Positions 20,934 through 28,666 of a stretch of DNA of 33,836 bases are shown here, one piece after another. The position numbers and the translations under genes were made by a program. The first letter of the stretch is position 1, and each line of letters starts with the position of its first letter. Below the pieces are notes generated by a model, which saw nothing but the letters and a program-made list of their open reading frames with translations, ran no database searches and had not been told where the DNA came from. Source of the DNA: Gammaproteobacteria bacterium (GTDB taxonomy: Bacteria > Pseudomonadota > Gammaproteobacteria > Steroidobacterales > PWYM01); contig PWYM01000232.1 in the NCBI GenBank assembly GCA_003567855.1, positions 1-33,836 of the forward strand. Reading direction: 5' to 3'.

Positions 20934-21488
20934 TCAGTGCGTGCTGCTGCCGGTCACGCCGGCGGTGGCTTCCTGCGCGGCCGGCGTCGAGCCCTCTGCC
21001 TGCTGCTCTGCCTGCGACTGCATGTACACCGCATCGAAGTTGATCGGCTGCAGCAGCAGCTGCGGGAAACCGCCGCGCGAGACGAGCTCCGACACGGCCT
21101 CGCGCGCGTACGGGTACAGCACGCCGGGACAGTAGCTGCCGAGCAACGGGCGCATCTGCTCCTCTTCGTAACCGCTGACCTGGAAGATGCCCGCCTGCTG
21201 GATCTCGACGAGAAACAGGCTGCGCTCCTCGGCACCCTTGGCGTCGACGGTGATCGTCAGCACGACTTCCCACGCATCCTCGCCGACCTGGCGCGAGGCG
21301 CTCTTCAGGTTGAACTGGATCTGCGGTTCACCGACCTGGCCGCTGAACACCTGCGGACTGTTCGGTGATTCGAAGGACAGGTCCTTGAGATAGATTTTCT
21401 GCAGCACGAGCTGGCGCTGTGCCTGGTCCGCGGGCTCGCCGCCCGGTGCGACTGCACCCTGGCCGTCGGAATTCTGTTCGTCGCTCAT
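20934..21488 (-). CDS. secB: Protein-export chaperone SecB
   Basis: SecB keeps preproteins unfolded and delivers them to SecA. The 184-residue protein has the family core LVLQKIYLKDLSFESPNSPQ, VVLTITVDAK, LFLVEIQQAGIF, and CPGVLYPYAREAVSELVSRGGFPQL followed by LLQPINFDAVYMQ. It is somewhat longer than E. coli SecB (155) because of an N-terminal polar stretch of about 20 residues and a low-complexity, Ala/Gln-rich C-terminal tail. It lies between grxC and gpsA, the conserved gammaproteobacterial order. Confidence 0.97.
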   Translation of the reverse strand: MSDEQNSDGQGAVAPGGEPADQAQRQLVLQKIYLKDLSFESPNSPQVFSGQVGEPQIQFNLKSASRQVGEDAWEVVLTITVDAKGAEERSLFLVEIQQAGIFQVSGYEEEQMRPLLGSYCPGVLYPYAREAVSELVSRGGFPQLLLQPINFDAVYMQSQAEQQAEGSTPAAQEATAGVTGSSTH

Positions 21489-21527
21489 CTGGGGTTCCTG
21501 TCGGTTATTGATCTGGGGAGAGCTGGA

Positions 21528-21818
21528 TCACGGTGTCCGATTGGCGGCCAGCGCATCGAGCCCGCCGCGCGTGTCGAGCGCGTGCAGTTCGTCGCAGCCG
21601 CCGACGTGCGTGTCACCGATGAAGACCTGCGGCACCGAGGTGCGTCCCGCCGCCCGCGACTCCATCTCGTCGCGCAGTGCCGGCTGGAGATCGACGCGAT
21701 GCTCTGTGTAGGCGATGCCGCGCTGGTCGAGCAGGTGCTTCGCGCGGATGCAGAACGGGCACCAGCCCGTGGTGTAGAGCACCACCTCGGTGCCCGCGTT
21801 GTCGGCGCGCGCGCTCAC
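21528..21818 (-). CDS. grxC: Glutaredoxin 3
   Basis: GrxC reduces disulfides and mixed disulfides with glutathione. The 96-residue protein has the active site TTGWCPFCIRAKHLL, the cis-proline loop TSVPQVFIGDTHVGGCDEL, and the usual thioredoxin-fold length. The start is GTG at 21818, which overlaps the stop of the rhodanese-like gene as GTGA. The short N-terminal SARADNAG precedes the first beta strand. Coupled expression with yibN is likely. Confidence 0.94.
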   Translation of the reverse strand: MSARADNAGTEVVLYTTGWCPFCIRAKHLLDQRGIAYTEHRVDLQPALRDEMESRAAGRTSVPQVFIGDTHVGGCDELHALDTRGGLDALAANRTP

Positions 21819-22576
21819 GCGTCGGCCTTGTGCTGCGCGCGATCCGGGGCCGCATCCGGCGCGTTGGCCGCATCCGGCGCGTCGGTTGTGTCCGGCGCGT
21901 CGGGTGCTGCGTCCGAAGCACGGGGTGTATCGGGCGCGTCCGGGGTCTCGGCCCGGTCTTCCGGCGCCGGCGCGCCGTCGGCGGCGGCCGGTGCTGCAGC
22001 GCCGCCGGACCCGGAGGCTGCCGCGGCGCCGGGCGTTGCGGTGCCCGATCCGCCGCCGGCACGGCCCTTGCGACCGCCACCACGCCCCTTGCGGCCTTTC
22101 TGGTCCTTCTGGCCCTTGGCCGCCGCCCTGTCGCGCCCGCCCTGCCCCTCGCTGCCGTCGCGCACCAGCGGCAGGTTCTCCTGGCGCCAGGCATTGAGTC
22201 CGCCGCGCAGGCTGAAGACCTGTTCGAAGCCTGCCTTGCGCAGATGCTCGGCGGCCCGTGCCGACGTCGCACCGTTGTCGCAGACGACGAGCACGGTCTT
22301 CTTGCGCAGCTTCGCGAGCGGCTCGTGGTTGCGCTCGAGCGCCTGGAACGCCACATTGCGCGCGTTGATGATGTGGCCCTGCGCGAATTTCTCCGCCTCG
22401 CGTACGTCCACGACCGCAGCGCCGCGGTTGATCAGGCGCACGCCGTCCTGCGTCGCGACGCTGGTCGAGCCCTGGTTCTTGCGGCGGACCTCGTGGAAGA
22501 TCACGAGCCCGATCATGATCGCGAGCGCGGTGACCAGAAACGGGTGATTGCCGGCAAATTCGAACAGGCGTTCCAT
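21815..22576 (-). CDS. yibN: Membrane-anchored rhodanese-like protein (YibN type)
   Basis: The family is a single-pass inner-membrane protein with a cytoplasmic rhodanese domain; physiological sulfur substrate unknown. The protein has MERLFEFAGNHPF, a membrane helix (LVTALAIMIGLVIFHEV), then a rhodanese domain (AAVVDVREAEKFAQGHIINA) with the active-loop cysteine in VVCDNGATSARAA. Unusually, the last about 110 residues are low complexity: a basic Gly/Lys/Arg patch followed by Ala/Pro/Asp repeats built on APD units. ATG at 22576 aligns with E. coli YibN. TTG at 22594 is too close to the predicted transcription start. It heads yibN-grxC-secB-gpsA. Confidence 0.88.
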   Translation of the reverse strand: MERLFEFAGNHPFLVTALAIMIGLVIFHEVRRKNQGSTSVATQDGVRLINRGAAVVDVREAEKFAQGHIINARNVAFQALERNHEPLAKLRKKTVLVVCDNGATSARAAEHLRKAGFEQVFSLRGGLNAWRQENLPLVRDGSEGQGGRDRAAAKGQKDQKGRKGRGGGRKGRAGGGSGTATPGAAAASGSGGAAAPAAADGAPAPEDRAETPDAPDTPRASDAAPDAPDTTDAPDAANAPDAAPDRAQHKADA

Positions 22577-22593
22577 CACGCACACCGGTGACA

Positions 22594-23820
22594 ATGGTAA
22601 TTCTCCATTATAGCAGTGCGCCGTCCCCCGGCGCTCCGGTCCGCCGCGCGCGAGGCGCTGCGCCGTGGCGCGTCACCGTGCTGCTCGCCGGCGTCGCCGC
22701 GGCTACGCTCGGGTGGGCGCCCGGCGCCGTCACGCCGCTCTACGCGCAGTCGGCCGAGCAGAGCGAGGCGGAGCTCGAGGCGCTTCGGGGCCGCATCGCC
22801 GAGCTGCAGCGCGACATCGACCGTCGCACGCGCCGGCGCGACCGCGCCGCCGCCGACCTGCAGGCCGCCGAAGTCGAGGCCGCGCGCGCGACTACGGCGC
22901 TCGCCGCACGCCGCGACGAACTCGCTGCGGCGCGCCGGCAGGCGGACGTCCTCGAGGGCGCGCGCCAGGCCGCGCTCGCTGACGCGACCCGGGCCCGGGA
23001 ACTGCTTGCCGAGCAGCTGCGTCTGACCTACTACACCGGCAGCCAGGCGCGGCTGCGGCTGCTGCTCAACCAGGAGCGCCCTTCGGATCTCGGACGCATG
23101 CTCACCTACCACGACTACCTGAACCGCTACCGTGGAGAGCGGCTCGCGGAGCTCGCCGCGGCGCTTGAAGAGGTCACTGCGCTGACCGAGCGCGCACGCG
23201 CCAGCCGCGAGCGCCTCGCCGCACTCGAGGCCCGCCAGGCCGAGGAGGTCGCCGAGCTGCAGGCCGCGCGCCGGTCCAGGGCCGAGGCCGTATCCAAACT
23301 CGACGCCGAACTCGACGCCGCCGGTGGCGAGCTGGCCCGCCTCGAGCGCGAGGAGCAGGAACTGTCAGAACTCGTGGCCCGCCTGCGCGCCGAGCTCGAA
23401 GGCTTCGGCGCGGCGCCCGAGACCGCTTTCGCGGAGCTGCGCGGCCAGCTCGGCTGGCCGGTCGACGCCCCGGTACGCCATCGTTTCGGCGAGCGCCGCG
23501 GCGGCGACCTGCGCTGGAACGGCCTGCTGCTCGAGGCCGACCGTGGGGCGCCGGTGCGTGCGGTGCACCACGGGCGGGTCGTCTACGCCGACTGGCTCCC
23601 CGGCATGGGCCTGCTCGCGGTGATCGATCACGGTGACGGCTACATGAGCCTGTATGGCCACCACGAGGACCTGCGCGTCGCGGTCGGCCAGTGGGTTGAT
23701 CCCGGCAGCGTACTCGGCCATGTCGGCGACACGGGCGGACGCAACCGCGCGGGCCTGTATTTCGAAATCCGCAAGGACGGCCGGCCGGTGAACCCCGGCC
23801 CCTGGCTGCGCGGGCGATGA
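22594..23820 (+). CDS. envC: Murein hydrolase activator EnvC (LytM/M23 domain)
   Basis: EnvC is a periplasmic coiled-coil protein that FtsEX uses to activate the amidases AmiA and AmiB during cell separation. The 408-residue protein has a hydrophobic signal region (VTVLLAGVAAATLGWAPGAV, probable cleavage after LYAQSA), a long heptad-rich coiled coil from about residue 60 to 265, and a C-terminal LytM domain (RHRFGERRGGDLRWNGLLLE, VIDHGDGYMSLYGHHEDL, NRAGLYFEIRKDGRPVNPGPWL). The LYFEIR form in place of LHFE shows loss of a zinc ligand, as in E. coli EnvC, so it is an activator and not a hydrolase. ATG at 22594 is the best start but is uncertain; GTG at 22678 is an alternative. Confidence 0.9.
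   Translation: MVILHYSSAPSPGAPVRRARGAAPWRVTVLLAGVAAATLGWAPGAVTPLYAQSAEQSEAELEALRGRIAELQRDIDRRTRRRDRAAADLQAAEVEAARATTALAARRDELAAARRQADVLEGARQAALADATRARELLAEQLRLTYYTGSQARLRLLLNQERPSDLGRMLTYHDYLNRYRGERLAELAAALEEVTALTERARASRERLAALEARQAEEVAELQAARRSRAEAVSKLDAELDAAGGELARLEREEQELSELVARLRAELEGFGAAPETAFAELRGQLGWPVDAPVRHRFGERRGGDLRWNGLLLEADRGAPVRAVHHGRVVYADWLPGMGLLAVIDHGDGYMSLYGHHEDLRVAVGQWVDPGSVLGHVGDTGGRNRAGLYFEIRKDGRPVNPGPWLRGR
22607..22615 (-). promoter_or_regulatory. Extended -10 promoter of yibN-grxC-secB-gpsA
   Basis: On the minus strand TGCTATAAT (22615-22607) is a perfect extended -10, identical to that before gyrB. Transcription would start near 22600, about 24 bases before the yibN ATG. The element lies within the 5' end of the assigned envC reading frame. 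Confidence 0.65.
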
Positions 23821-23880
23821 CCGCGCCACGAAGCGCGACGCGGGCCGTGCGCCGTGACGCTTCGCGGCTACGGATCGCTG

Positions 23881-23889
23881 TGCTATGTT
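23881..23889 (+). promoter_or_regulatory. Possible extended -10 promoter of ctpA
   Basis: TGCTATGTT has the TGn extension and four of six -10 matches, 27 bases before the ctpA ATG. A 7-base inverted repeat, CGAAGCG (23829-23835) and CGCTTCG (23858-23864), lies just upstream in the same 96-base spacer after envC. Weak, pattern-based call. Confidence 0.35.
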
Positions 23890-23916
23890 GATCGGCCGGA
23901 CGGCACGGAGCGCTGC

Positions 23917-25170
23917 ATGTCACTGAAAACACGGGGTCTGCTGGTACTGGTAGTCGGCACCGCGCTGGGCCTGACGCTGTCGCTCGGCAGCGGCGTGCTG
24001 GCCGAGCGCGACGCCCGATCGCTGCTGCCCGGCACCGCCAGTGCGGGCCTCAGCAGCGCCGACGCACGCCTGCTCGGCGAGGTGCTCGAGCGCGTGCGCC
24101 GCGATTACGTCGAGGACGTCGACGACGCCACGCTGATCGAGAGCGCGATACGCGGCATGCTCGGCGAGCTCGACCCGCACTCGCAGTACCTCGACGAGAA
24201 GCAGTTCGAGGAGATCCGCATCTCCACGACCGGCAACTACACCGGCGTCGGCATCGAGGTCACGCTCGAGGACGGCCGCGTCACCGTCGTCAGCCCCATG
24301 GACGGCTCCCCGGCGCAGAAGGCGGGCATCCGCCCGGGCGACGTGCTGCTCACTGTCGACGGCGCGGGGGTCGACGAACACAACCTCGCCGAAACCGTAA
24401 AACGCATGCGCGGGCGGCCGGGCACCGACGTGCGCCTCGGCGTCGGCCGTGAAGATGCCGCCGAGCCGCTCGAGTTCAACCTCACGCGCAGTCGCATCGC
24501 GGTGCGCAGCGTGCGCTTCGAGTATCTGGACGAAGGGCTCGGCTACCTGCGCCTCACGCACTTCAGTGACACCACCGCGCGTGATCTCAAGCGCGCGGTG
24601 TCGACGCTGCACCGGCTTGCCGACGGCCGGTTGCGCGGCGTGGTGCTGGACCTGCGCAACAACCCCGGCGGCGTGCTCGACGCCGCCGTCGACGTCGCCG
24701 ACGCGTTCCTCGACGAGGGCATCATCGTGACCGGTGACGGGCGCCTGCGCGACGCGCGCTTCGAGCGCCGTGCGCGCCCCGGCGACATCCTCAACGGGGC
24801 AGAGCTCATCGTGCTGGTCAACGAGGGCTCGGCGTCGGCCTCGGAGATCGTCGCCGGTGCGCTGCAGGATCACCAGCGCGCAACGCTGGTCGGCGCCCAC
24901 ACCTACGGCAAGGGTTCAGTGCAGACGGTGATGCCGCTGTCCGACGGCCGCGCGGTAAAGCTCACGACCGCGCTGTATTACACGCCGTCGGGCAAGTCCA
25001 TTCATGAATCGGGCATCCGCCCGCACGTCGAGGTCCTGTCCGGGGAGGACGCCAACGGCGAGCGACGCGCCATGCGGCTCGGCCCCGCGCACCTCGACGA
25101 GGACCCGCAACTGCGTGAGGCGCTGGTCTGGCTGCGCAGCTCCCGCGTCATGCACAGCCGCGCGCCCTGA
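23917..25170 (+). CDS. Carboxyl-terminal processing protease CtpA (S41 family)
   Basis: S41 proteases cut periplasmic or envelope proteins near the C-terminus; in Pseudomonas CtpA controls cell-wall hydrolases. The 417-residue protein has an N-terminal signal/anchor (LLVLVVGTALGLTLSLGSGVL), a helical segment with DPHSQYL, a PDZ domain around residues 85-170 (GVGIEVTLEDGRVTVVSPM, AGIRPGDVLLTVDG), and the protease domain with LDLRNNPGGVLDAAV. The catalytic Ser and Lys are in EGSASASEI and TYGKGSVQT. ATG at 23917 follows GGAG by six bases; the frame is open 63 bases further upstream but without signal-peptide character. It lies between envC and yibQ. Confidence 0.93.
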   Translation: MSLKTRGLLVLVVGTALGLTLSLGSGVLAERDARSLLPGTASAGLSSADARLLGEVLERVRRDYVEDVDDATLIESAIRGMLGELDPHSQYLDEKQFEEIRISTTGNYTGVGIEVTLEDGRVTVVSPMDGSPAQKAGIRPGDVLLTVDGAGVDEHNLAETVKRMRGRPGTDVRLGVGREDAAEPLEFNLTRSRIAVRSVRFEYLDEGLGYLRLTHFSDTTARDLKRAVSTLHRLADGRLRGVVLDLRNNPGGVLDAAVDVADAFLDEGIIVTGDGRLRDARFERRARPGDILNGAELIVLVNEGSASASEIVAGALQDHQRATLVGAHTYGKGSVQTVMPLSDGRAVKLTTALYYTPSGKSIHESGIRPHVEVLSGEDANGERRAMRLGPAHLDEDPQLREALVWLRSSRVMHSRAP

Positions 25171-25184
25171 AGCGGCCCGACGCG

Positions 25185-25997
25185 GTGATCTGCCGCCGGC
25201 CGGACGCTGCGGCGGCGGCCCGTCGCCGGGTCGCTGCGCTCGCCGCGCTTGCGATCGCGCTTTTTGCCACAAGCGCCGGCGCCACGCCGCGCATTGCGAT
25301 CATCATCGACGACCTCGGCTACCAGCGCGTGGCCGGCGAGCGCGCAATCGCGCTGTCCGGTGACGTCGCGTTCGCGATCCTGCCGGAGACCCCGCACGCC
25401 CGCCACCTCGCCGCCCGCGCGCGCGCCGCCGGCCGCGAGGTGCTGCTGCACCTGCCGATGGCGGCCGAGGACCCGGACGTGCCGATGGATCCGGGTGGCA
25501 TCGGCCCGTCACCGGACCGCGCGTCGCTCGAAGAGGCGCTGCGCCGCGGCCTCGCCGCGGTGCCCTACGCCGTCGGCATCAACAACCACATGGGCAGCGG
25601 CCTGACGCGCGAGTCCGAACCGATGGCGTGGCTGATGGAGGAGCTGCGCCGGCTCGGCTGGCTGTATTTCGTCGACAGCCGCACGACGCCGCTCAGCGTC
25701 GCCGCAGACAGTGCCCGTGCCGCGGGCGTGCCGGTGCTGTCGCGCGACGTGTTCCTCGATGCCGACCCCGCGCCCGAAGCCGTCGAACGTGAATTCCGGC
25801 GCCTGGTCGCGCTTGCGCACCGCGACGGCCAGGCCGTCGCCATTGGCCACCCGTACCCCGATACACTGGCGCTGCTCGAGAAGGAGCTGCCCCGTCTCGC
25901 CGAGGCCCACGGCGTGACGCTGGTCGCCCCCGGGCAGCTTGTGCACCGCGGACTTCCGGAGGACAACGCATCATGGCCCGCGTACTCGTCCCGCTAG
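25185..25997 (+). CDS. yibQ: Divergent polysaccharide deacetylase family protein (YibQ)
   Basis: The family resembles polysaccharide deacetylases; substrate not established, and its link with envC suggests peptidoglycan. The 270-residue protein starts at GTG 25185 and has a signal peptide (VAALAALAIALFATSAGA), then RIAIIIDDLGY, VAFAILPETPHA, EVLLHLPMAAED, AVGINNHMGSGLT, WLYFVDSRTTPLS and AVAIGHPYPDTL. The paired acidic residues, the NHMGS segment and the GHP histidine correspond to metal-site positions. It follows ctpA by 14 bases and its end overlaps the DJ-1 gene by 25 bases. Confidence 0.92.
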   Translation: MICRRPDAAAAARRRVAALAALAIALFATSAGATPRIAIIIDDLGYQRVAGERAIALSGDVAFAILPETPHARHLAARARAAGREVLLHLPMAAEDPDVPMDPGGIGPSPDRASLEEALRRGLAAVPYAVGINNHMGSGLTRESEPMAWLMEELRRLGWLYFVDSRTTPLSVAADSARAAGVPVLSRDVFLDADPAPEAVEREFRRLVALAHRDGQAVAIGHPYPDTLALLEKELPRLAEAHGVTLVAPGQLVHRGLPEDNASWPAYSSR

Positions 25998-26539
25998 CCC
26001 CCGGCTTCGAGGAAATCGAGGCCGTCACCGTCATCGACCTGCTGCGCCGCGCGCGGATCGAGGTCGTCGTCGCCGCACTCGACGCCCGCGAGGTCGAGGG
26101 CTCGCGGGGCGTGACGGTCGTCGCCGACGCGCTGCTCGAAGACGTGCTCGACCAGCGTTTCGATCTCGTCGCGCTGCCCGGCGGACGGCAGGGCGCCGAG
26201 CACCTGTGCGCCGACGCGCGCGTCGCGAAGCTCGTCAACGGCGTCCTCGGCGCGGGCGGCCGCGCCGCGGCGATCTGCGCCGCGCCATCGGTACTCGCGG
26301 CGGCCGGCGTGCTCGAGGGCCGCCGCGCGACGAGCTTCCCCGGTTTTCTGGACGACTCCGGGGTGTCCGCGCTCGAGCAGCGCAGCGAACCGGTCGTCGT
26401 CGACGGCCCGATCGTGACCTCGCGCGGGCCGGGCACCGCGATGGATTTCGCCCTCGAGCTCATCGTGCAGCTCGCCGGCGAGTCGGTCGCCCGCGAAGTC
26501 GAGGGGCCGCTGCAGCGGCCCGACCCGCGATTCTCTTGA
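25973..26539 (+). CDS. DJ-1/PfpI family protein (YajL-like)
   Basis: DJ-1 relatives are small cytoplasmic proteins linked to oxidative or carbonyl stress; the exact reaction is debated. The 188-residue protein begins MARVLVPLAPGFEEIEAVTVI, with the conserved glutamate in GFEEIE, LVALPGGRQGAEHL, the nucleophile cysteine in AAICAAPSVLAAAGVL, and the C-terminal ITSRGPGTAMDF-like strand (VTSRGPGTAMDFAL). All key residues are present. Its ATG lies inside yibQ and its end touches the next reading frame, so it is embedded in the envC-ctpA-yibQ transcript. Confidence 0.93.
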   Translation: MARVLVPLAPGFEEIEAVTVIDLLRRARIEVVVAALDAREVEGSRGVTVVADALLEDVLDQRFDLVALPGGRQGAEHLCADARVAKLVNGVLGAGGRAAAICAAPSVLAAAGVLEGRRATSFPGFLDDSGVSALEQRSEPVVVDGPIVTSRGPGTAMDFALELIVQLAGESVAREVEGPLQRPDPRFS

Positions 26540-26580
26540 ACCGCGAGCCAGACCGCGACAGCGACGCCGCCGTCCCGTCC

Positions 26581-27678
26581 ATGCAGGGACGTCGCGCAAC
26601 GGACGCCGATCCCGCGGTCGTCGGGCACCCGCCGCCGACCGCCGGCCGTATCGAAAGCGAGGCGCTCGCCGGCGCCGGCCGCAGCGTTCTCGCCGTCCAG
26701 GTGCTGCTGCTGGTGCTCGTACTCGCCCAACTGCTGGTCGTCGAACCCGGCCACCTGCGCGAGACGACGCTGCAGGTCGCGCTTGGCGCCTACGCGCTGT
26801 TTCTCGTCGCGGTTGCCGTCGGCCGCGTGCCGGGCCTGCGACCCCGCCTGCCGCTGGCCGCCGATACGGTGGCCATGGTCGGCTTCATCACCGCCGTGTT
26901 GTGGCACCTGCCCGAGCCGGGGCCGCTCACCGGCCTTTACCTGCTGCCTATCGTCGCCGGCGGCTTCGTGCTTGGACGCGGCGTGCTGGTGCTTGCGACG
27001 CTGCTCGCGACCGGCTGCTGGTTCGCACTCGCGCTGGTCGACGGTGCCGAGGCGCTGTCGCGGGGCTTTATCGCACGCGCGCTGGCCGAGCTCGTGCCGC
27101 TCTGGCTCGTCGCGACGCTCACCGGGCTGCTGCTCGGCCACCTGCGCGAGGCGCGGCGGCGCATCCGGGCCCTTTCCGACCAGGACCCCCTCACTGGCCT
27201 GCTGAACGCGCGCGCGTTCCGCGCCGCGCTCGCGCGCGAGCATGAAGGCGCGCAGCGCTATCAGCGTCGCTACGCGTTGCTCATCGTCGACATAGACCGC
27301 ATGTCGGCACTCAACGAGGCGCTGGGTGCGGCGGCCGGTAACGAGGCGATCACGCTCGTGGCCGATGCGCTGCGCCGGGTCGTGCGCGGCACCGACGTGC
27401 TTGCCCGCGTCGGTGGTGACAGCTTCGCGGTGTTCCTTGCAGAGACCGATCGCGCCGTCGCCTCGAAGGTCGCGCAGCGCATCCGCAACCTCGTCTACAT
27501 GTCGACACTGCAGGTCGGCGCGCGCATGCAGCGCGTACAGGTGAGTGTGGGGCTCGCCGCGTTCCCCGTTGATGGCGACGATGCGACGCTGTTGCTGTCG
27601 CTCGCGGAAAAGGCGATGCGCGAAGACGGACGGCTGCGCACGCCGCCGCCGGGCGGGGTGCGCATACGCAAGCGCTAG
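26581..27678 (+). CDS. Membrane protein with degenerate GGDEF domain
   Basis: GGDEF domains make cyclic di-GMP; this one is probably inactive. The 365-residue protein has about six hydrophobic segments from residue 35 to 190 (such as VLAVQVLLLVLVLAQLLVV and VPLWLVATLTGLLLGHL), then a C-terminal domain starting at DQDPLTGLLNARAF. The signature reads GGDSF, losing the glutamate needed for catalysis, and the substrate-contact segment is also altered (NEALGAAAGNEA). The inhibitory-site RxxD five residues upstream (RGTD) is kept, so it might still bind cyclic di-GMP. ATG at 26581 is used; TTG at 26536, overlapping the DJ-1 stop, is an alternative. It converges with the DUF1838-like gene, sharing bases CTAG. 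Confidence 0.85.
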   Translation: MQGRRATDADPAVVGHPPPTAGRIESEALAGAGRSVLAVQVLLLVLVLAQLLVVEPGHLRETTLQVALGAYALFLVAVAVGRVPGLRPRLPLAADTVAMVGFITAVLWHLPEPGPLTGLYLLPIVAGGFVLGRGVLVLATLLATGCWFALALVDGAEALSRGFIARALAELVPLWLVATLTGLLLGHLREARRRIRALSDQDPLTGLLNARAFRAALAREHEGAQRYQRRYALLIVDIDRMSALNEALGAAAGNEAITLVADALRRVVRGTDVLARVGGDSFAVFLAETDRAVASKVAQRIRNLVYMSTLQVGARMQRVQVSVGLAAFPVDGDDATLLLSLAEKAMREDGRLRTPPPGGVRIRKR

Positions 27679-28487
27679 AAGCCCGTCGGCGGCGTCTCCT
27701 CGGCCTGCAGCTCGCGTATTTCCTCGAGGTCCTCGGGCGGTGCGCGCCACAGCGGTGCGTCGTTTTCCAGGTAGTCGCGCATCGCTTCCGGGAGCGCGTC
27801 ATAGCTGTCGACGCGCCACGACACCAGGTGGATGATCGCGTGGCCCTCGCCGGCGAACGGCGGAAGGTCGCCATAGCGCACCCAGCTCAGCTGGTTGGGG
27901 TAGGCGAGCCCGGTGTCGTCGGGGTGGATGAAGAAGTCGTAGTTCTCGAAGGCCTGGTAGCGCCGGTTGTTGCCGATGGGGAAGTCGAGAAACAGCGGCG
28001 CGGTGTACACGCGCGTGCGACCGATCCGTCGCAGCTGGATGTTGTCGATGGGCCCGAAGCGCTGCAGCATCGGCCCGCTGCCCTGTTCCACCCACGTGAG
28101 CAGGCGCCCTTCATCGAGCGCATACGTGATGAGCTGGTACGGATACGCGATCGGCGTGACCTCGCGACCGCGGTACTCGCGCAATACCTCGCCGCTGTCG
28201 ATGTCACGGTAGAAAAACACCTTGCGGCTGAGCTGCTTCACGCGCACCTCGTCTTCCGGGTCGCGCACGTGGCGCGCGGTGTCGATTCCTTCCATCAGGA
28301 ACAGCGCCTCGCCATCCGGATACGAGTACACCGTCCCGGTCGTGTACCAGTACACCGGCTCACCGTCCCCGGTACGCATCGCCACGAAATCCTCGAAACT
28401 CTCGCGATCAAACGCCTCCGACGCCACCACCCTGCCTCCCGGCAGGGCCAGCAGCACAGCAGAAACGAGCAGCGCAGTCAGTCTCAT
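27675..28487 (-). CDS. Secreted protein, probable DUF1838 family
   Basis: No function is known. The 270-residue protein has a signal peptide (MRLTALLVSAVLLALPGG, probable cleavage near VVASEA) and a single globular domain rich in aromatic residues (EPVYWYTTGTVYSYPDGEAL, VKQLSRKVFFYRDIDSGEVL, WRVDSYDALPEAM). The layout resembles DUF1838 proteins, but I recall this only loosely and the usual NPWTG motif is not seen (YRGREVTPI is in its place). ATG at 28487 follows a strong TGGAGG ribosome-binding site; an upstream in-frame extension is not credible. It stands alone on this strand between two plus-strand groups. Confidence 0.7.
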   Translation of the reverse strand: MRLTALLVSAVLLALPGGRVVASEAFDRESFEDFVAMRTGDGEPVYWYTTGTVYSYPDGEALFLMEGIDTARHVRDPEDEVRVKQLSRKVFFYRDIDSGEVLREYRGREVTPIAYPYQLITYALDEGRLLTWVEQGSGPMLQRFGPIDNIQLRRIGRTRVYTAPLFLDFPIGNNRRYQAFENYDFFIHPDDTGLAYPNQLSWVRYGDLPPFAGEGHAIIHLVSWRVDSYDALPEAMRDYLENDAPLWRAPPEDLEEIRELQAEETPPTGF

Positions 28488-28627
28488 GGCACATCCTCCA
28501 GACTCGGGAAGTCTCCGAATTTTATCGACCCCGCCGAAGTTGTAACGACCACGCCACGGATGACCACCGGCACGAAGGGTGCCGTGCGGGGGTTCGTCGC
28601 CCGGCCCACCGCACCGGCAGACGCCGT

Positions 28628-28636
28628 TGGTAGAAT
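28628..28636 (+). promoter_or_regulatory. Extended -10 promoter of the membrane protein-DUF2905-DUF72 genes
   Basis: TGGTAGAAT combines the TGn extension with a five-of-six -10 hexamer, 30 bases before the next ATG, which also has an AAGGGA ribosome-binding site. Transcription would start near 28643. Confidence 0.55.
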
Positions 28637-28666
28637 CCCGGCGTCGCACCGCGGTCCATAAGGGAT

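Noticed and set aside
25693-27750. A 685-codon antisense frame over yibQ, the DJ-1 gene and the GGDEF gene
   Set aside because: Composition-driven; the sense genes have clear motifs and signals.
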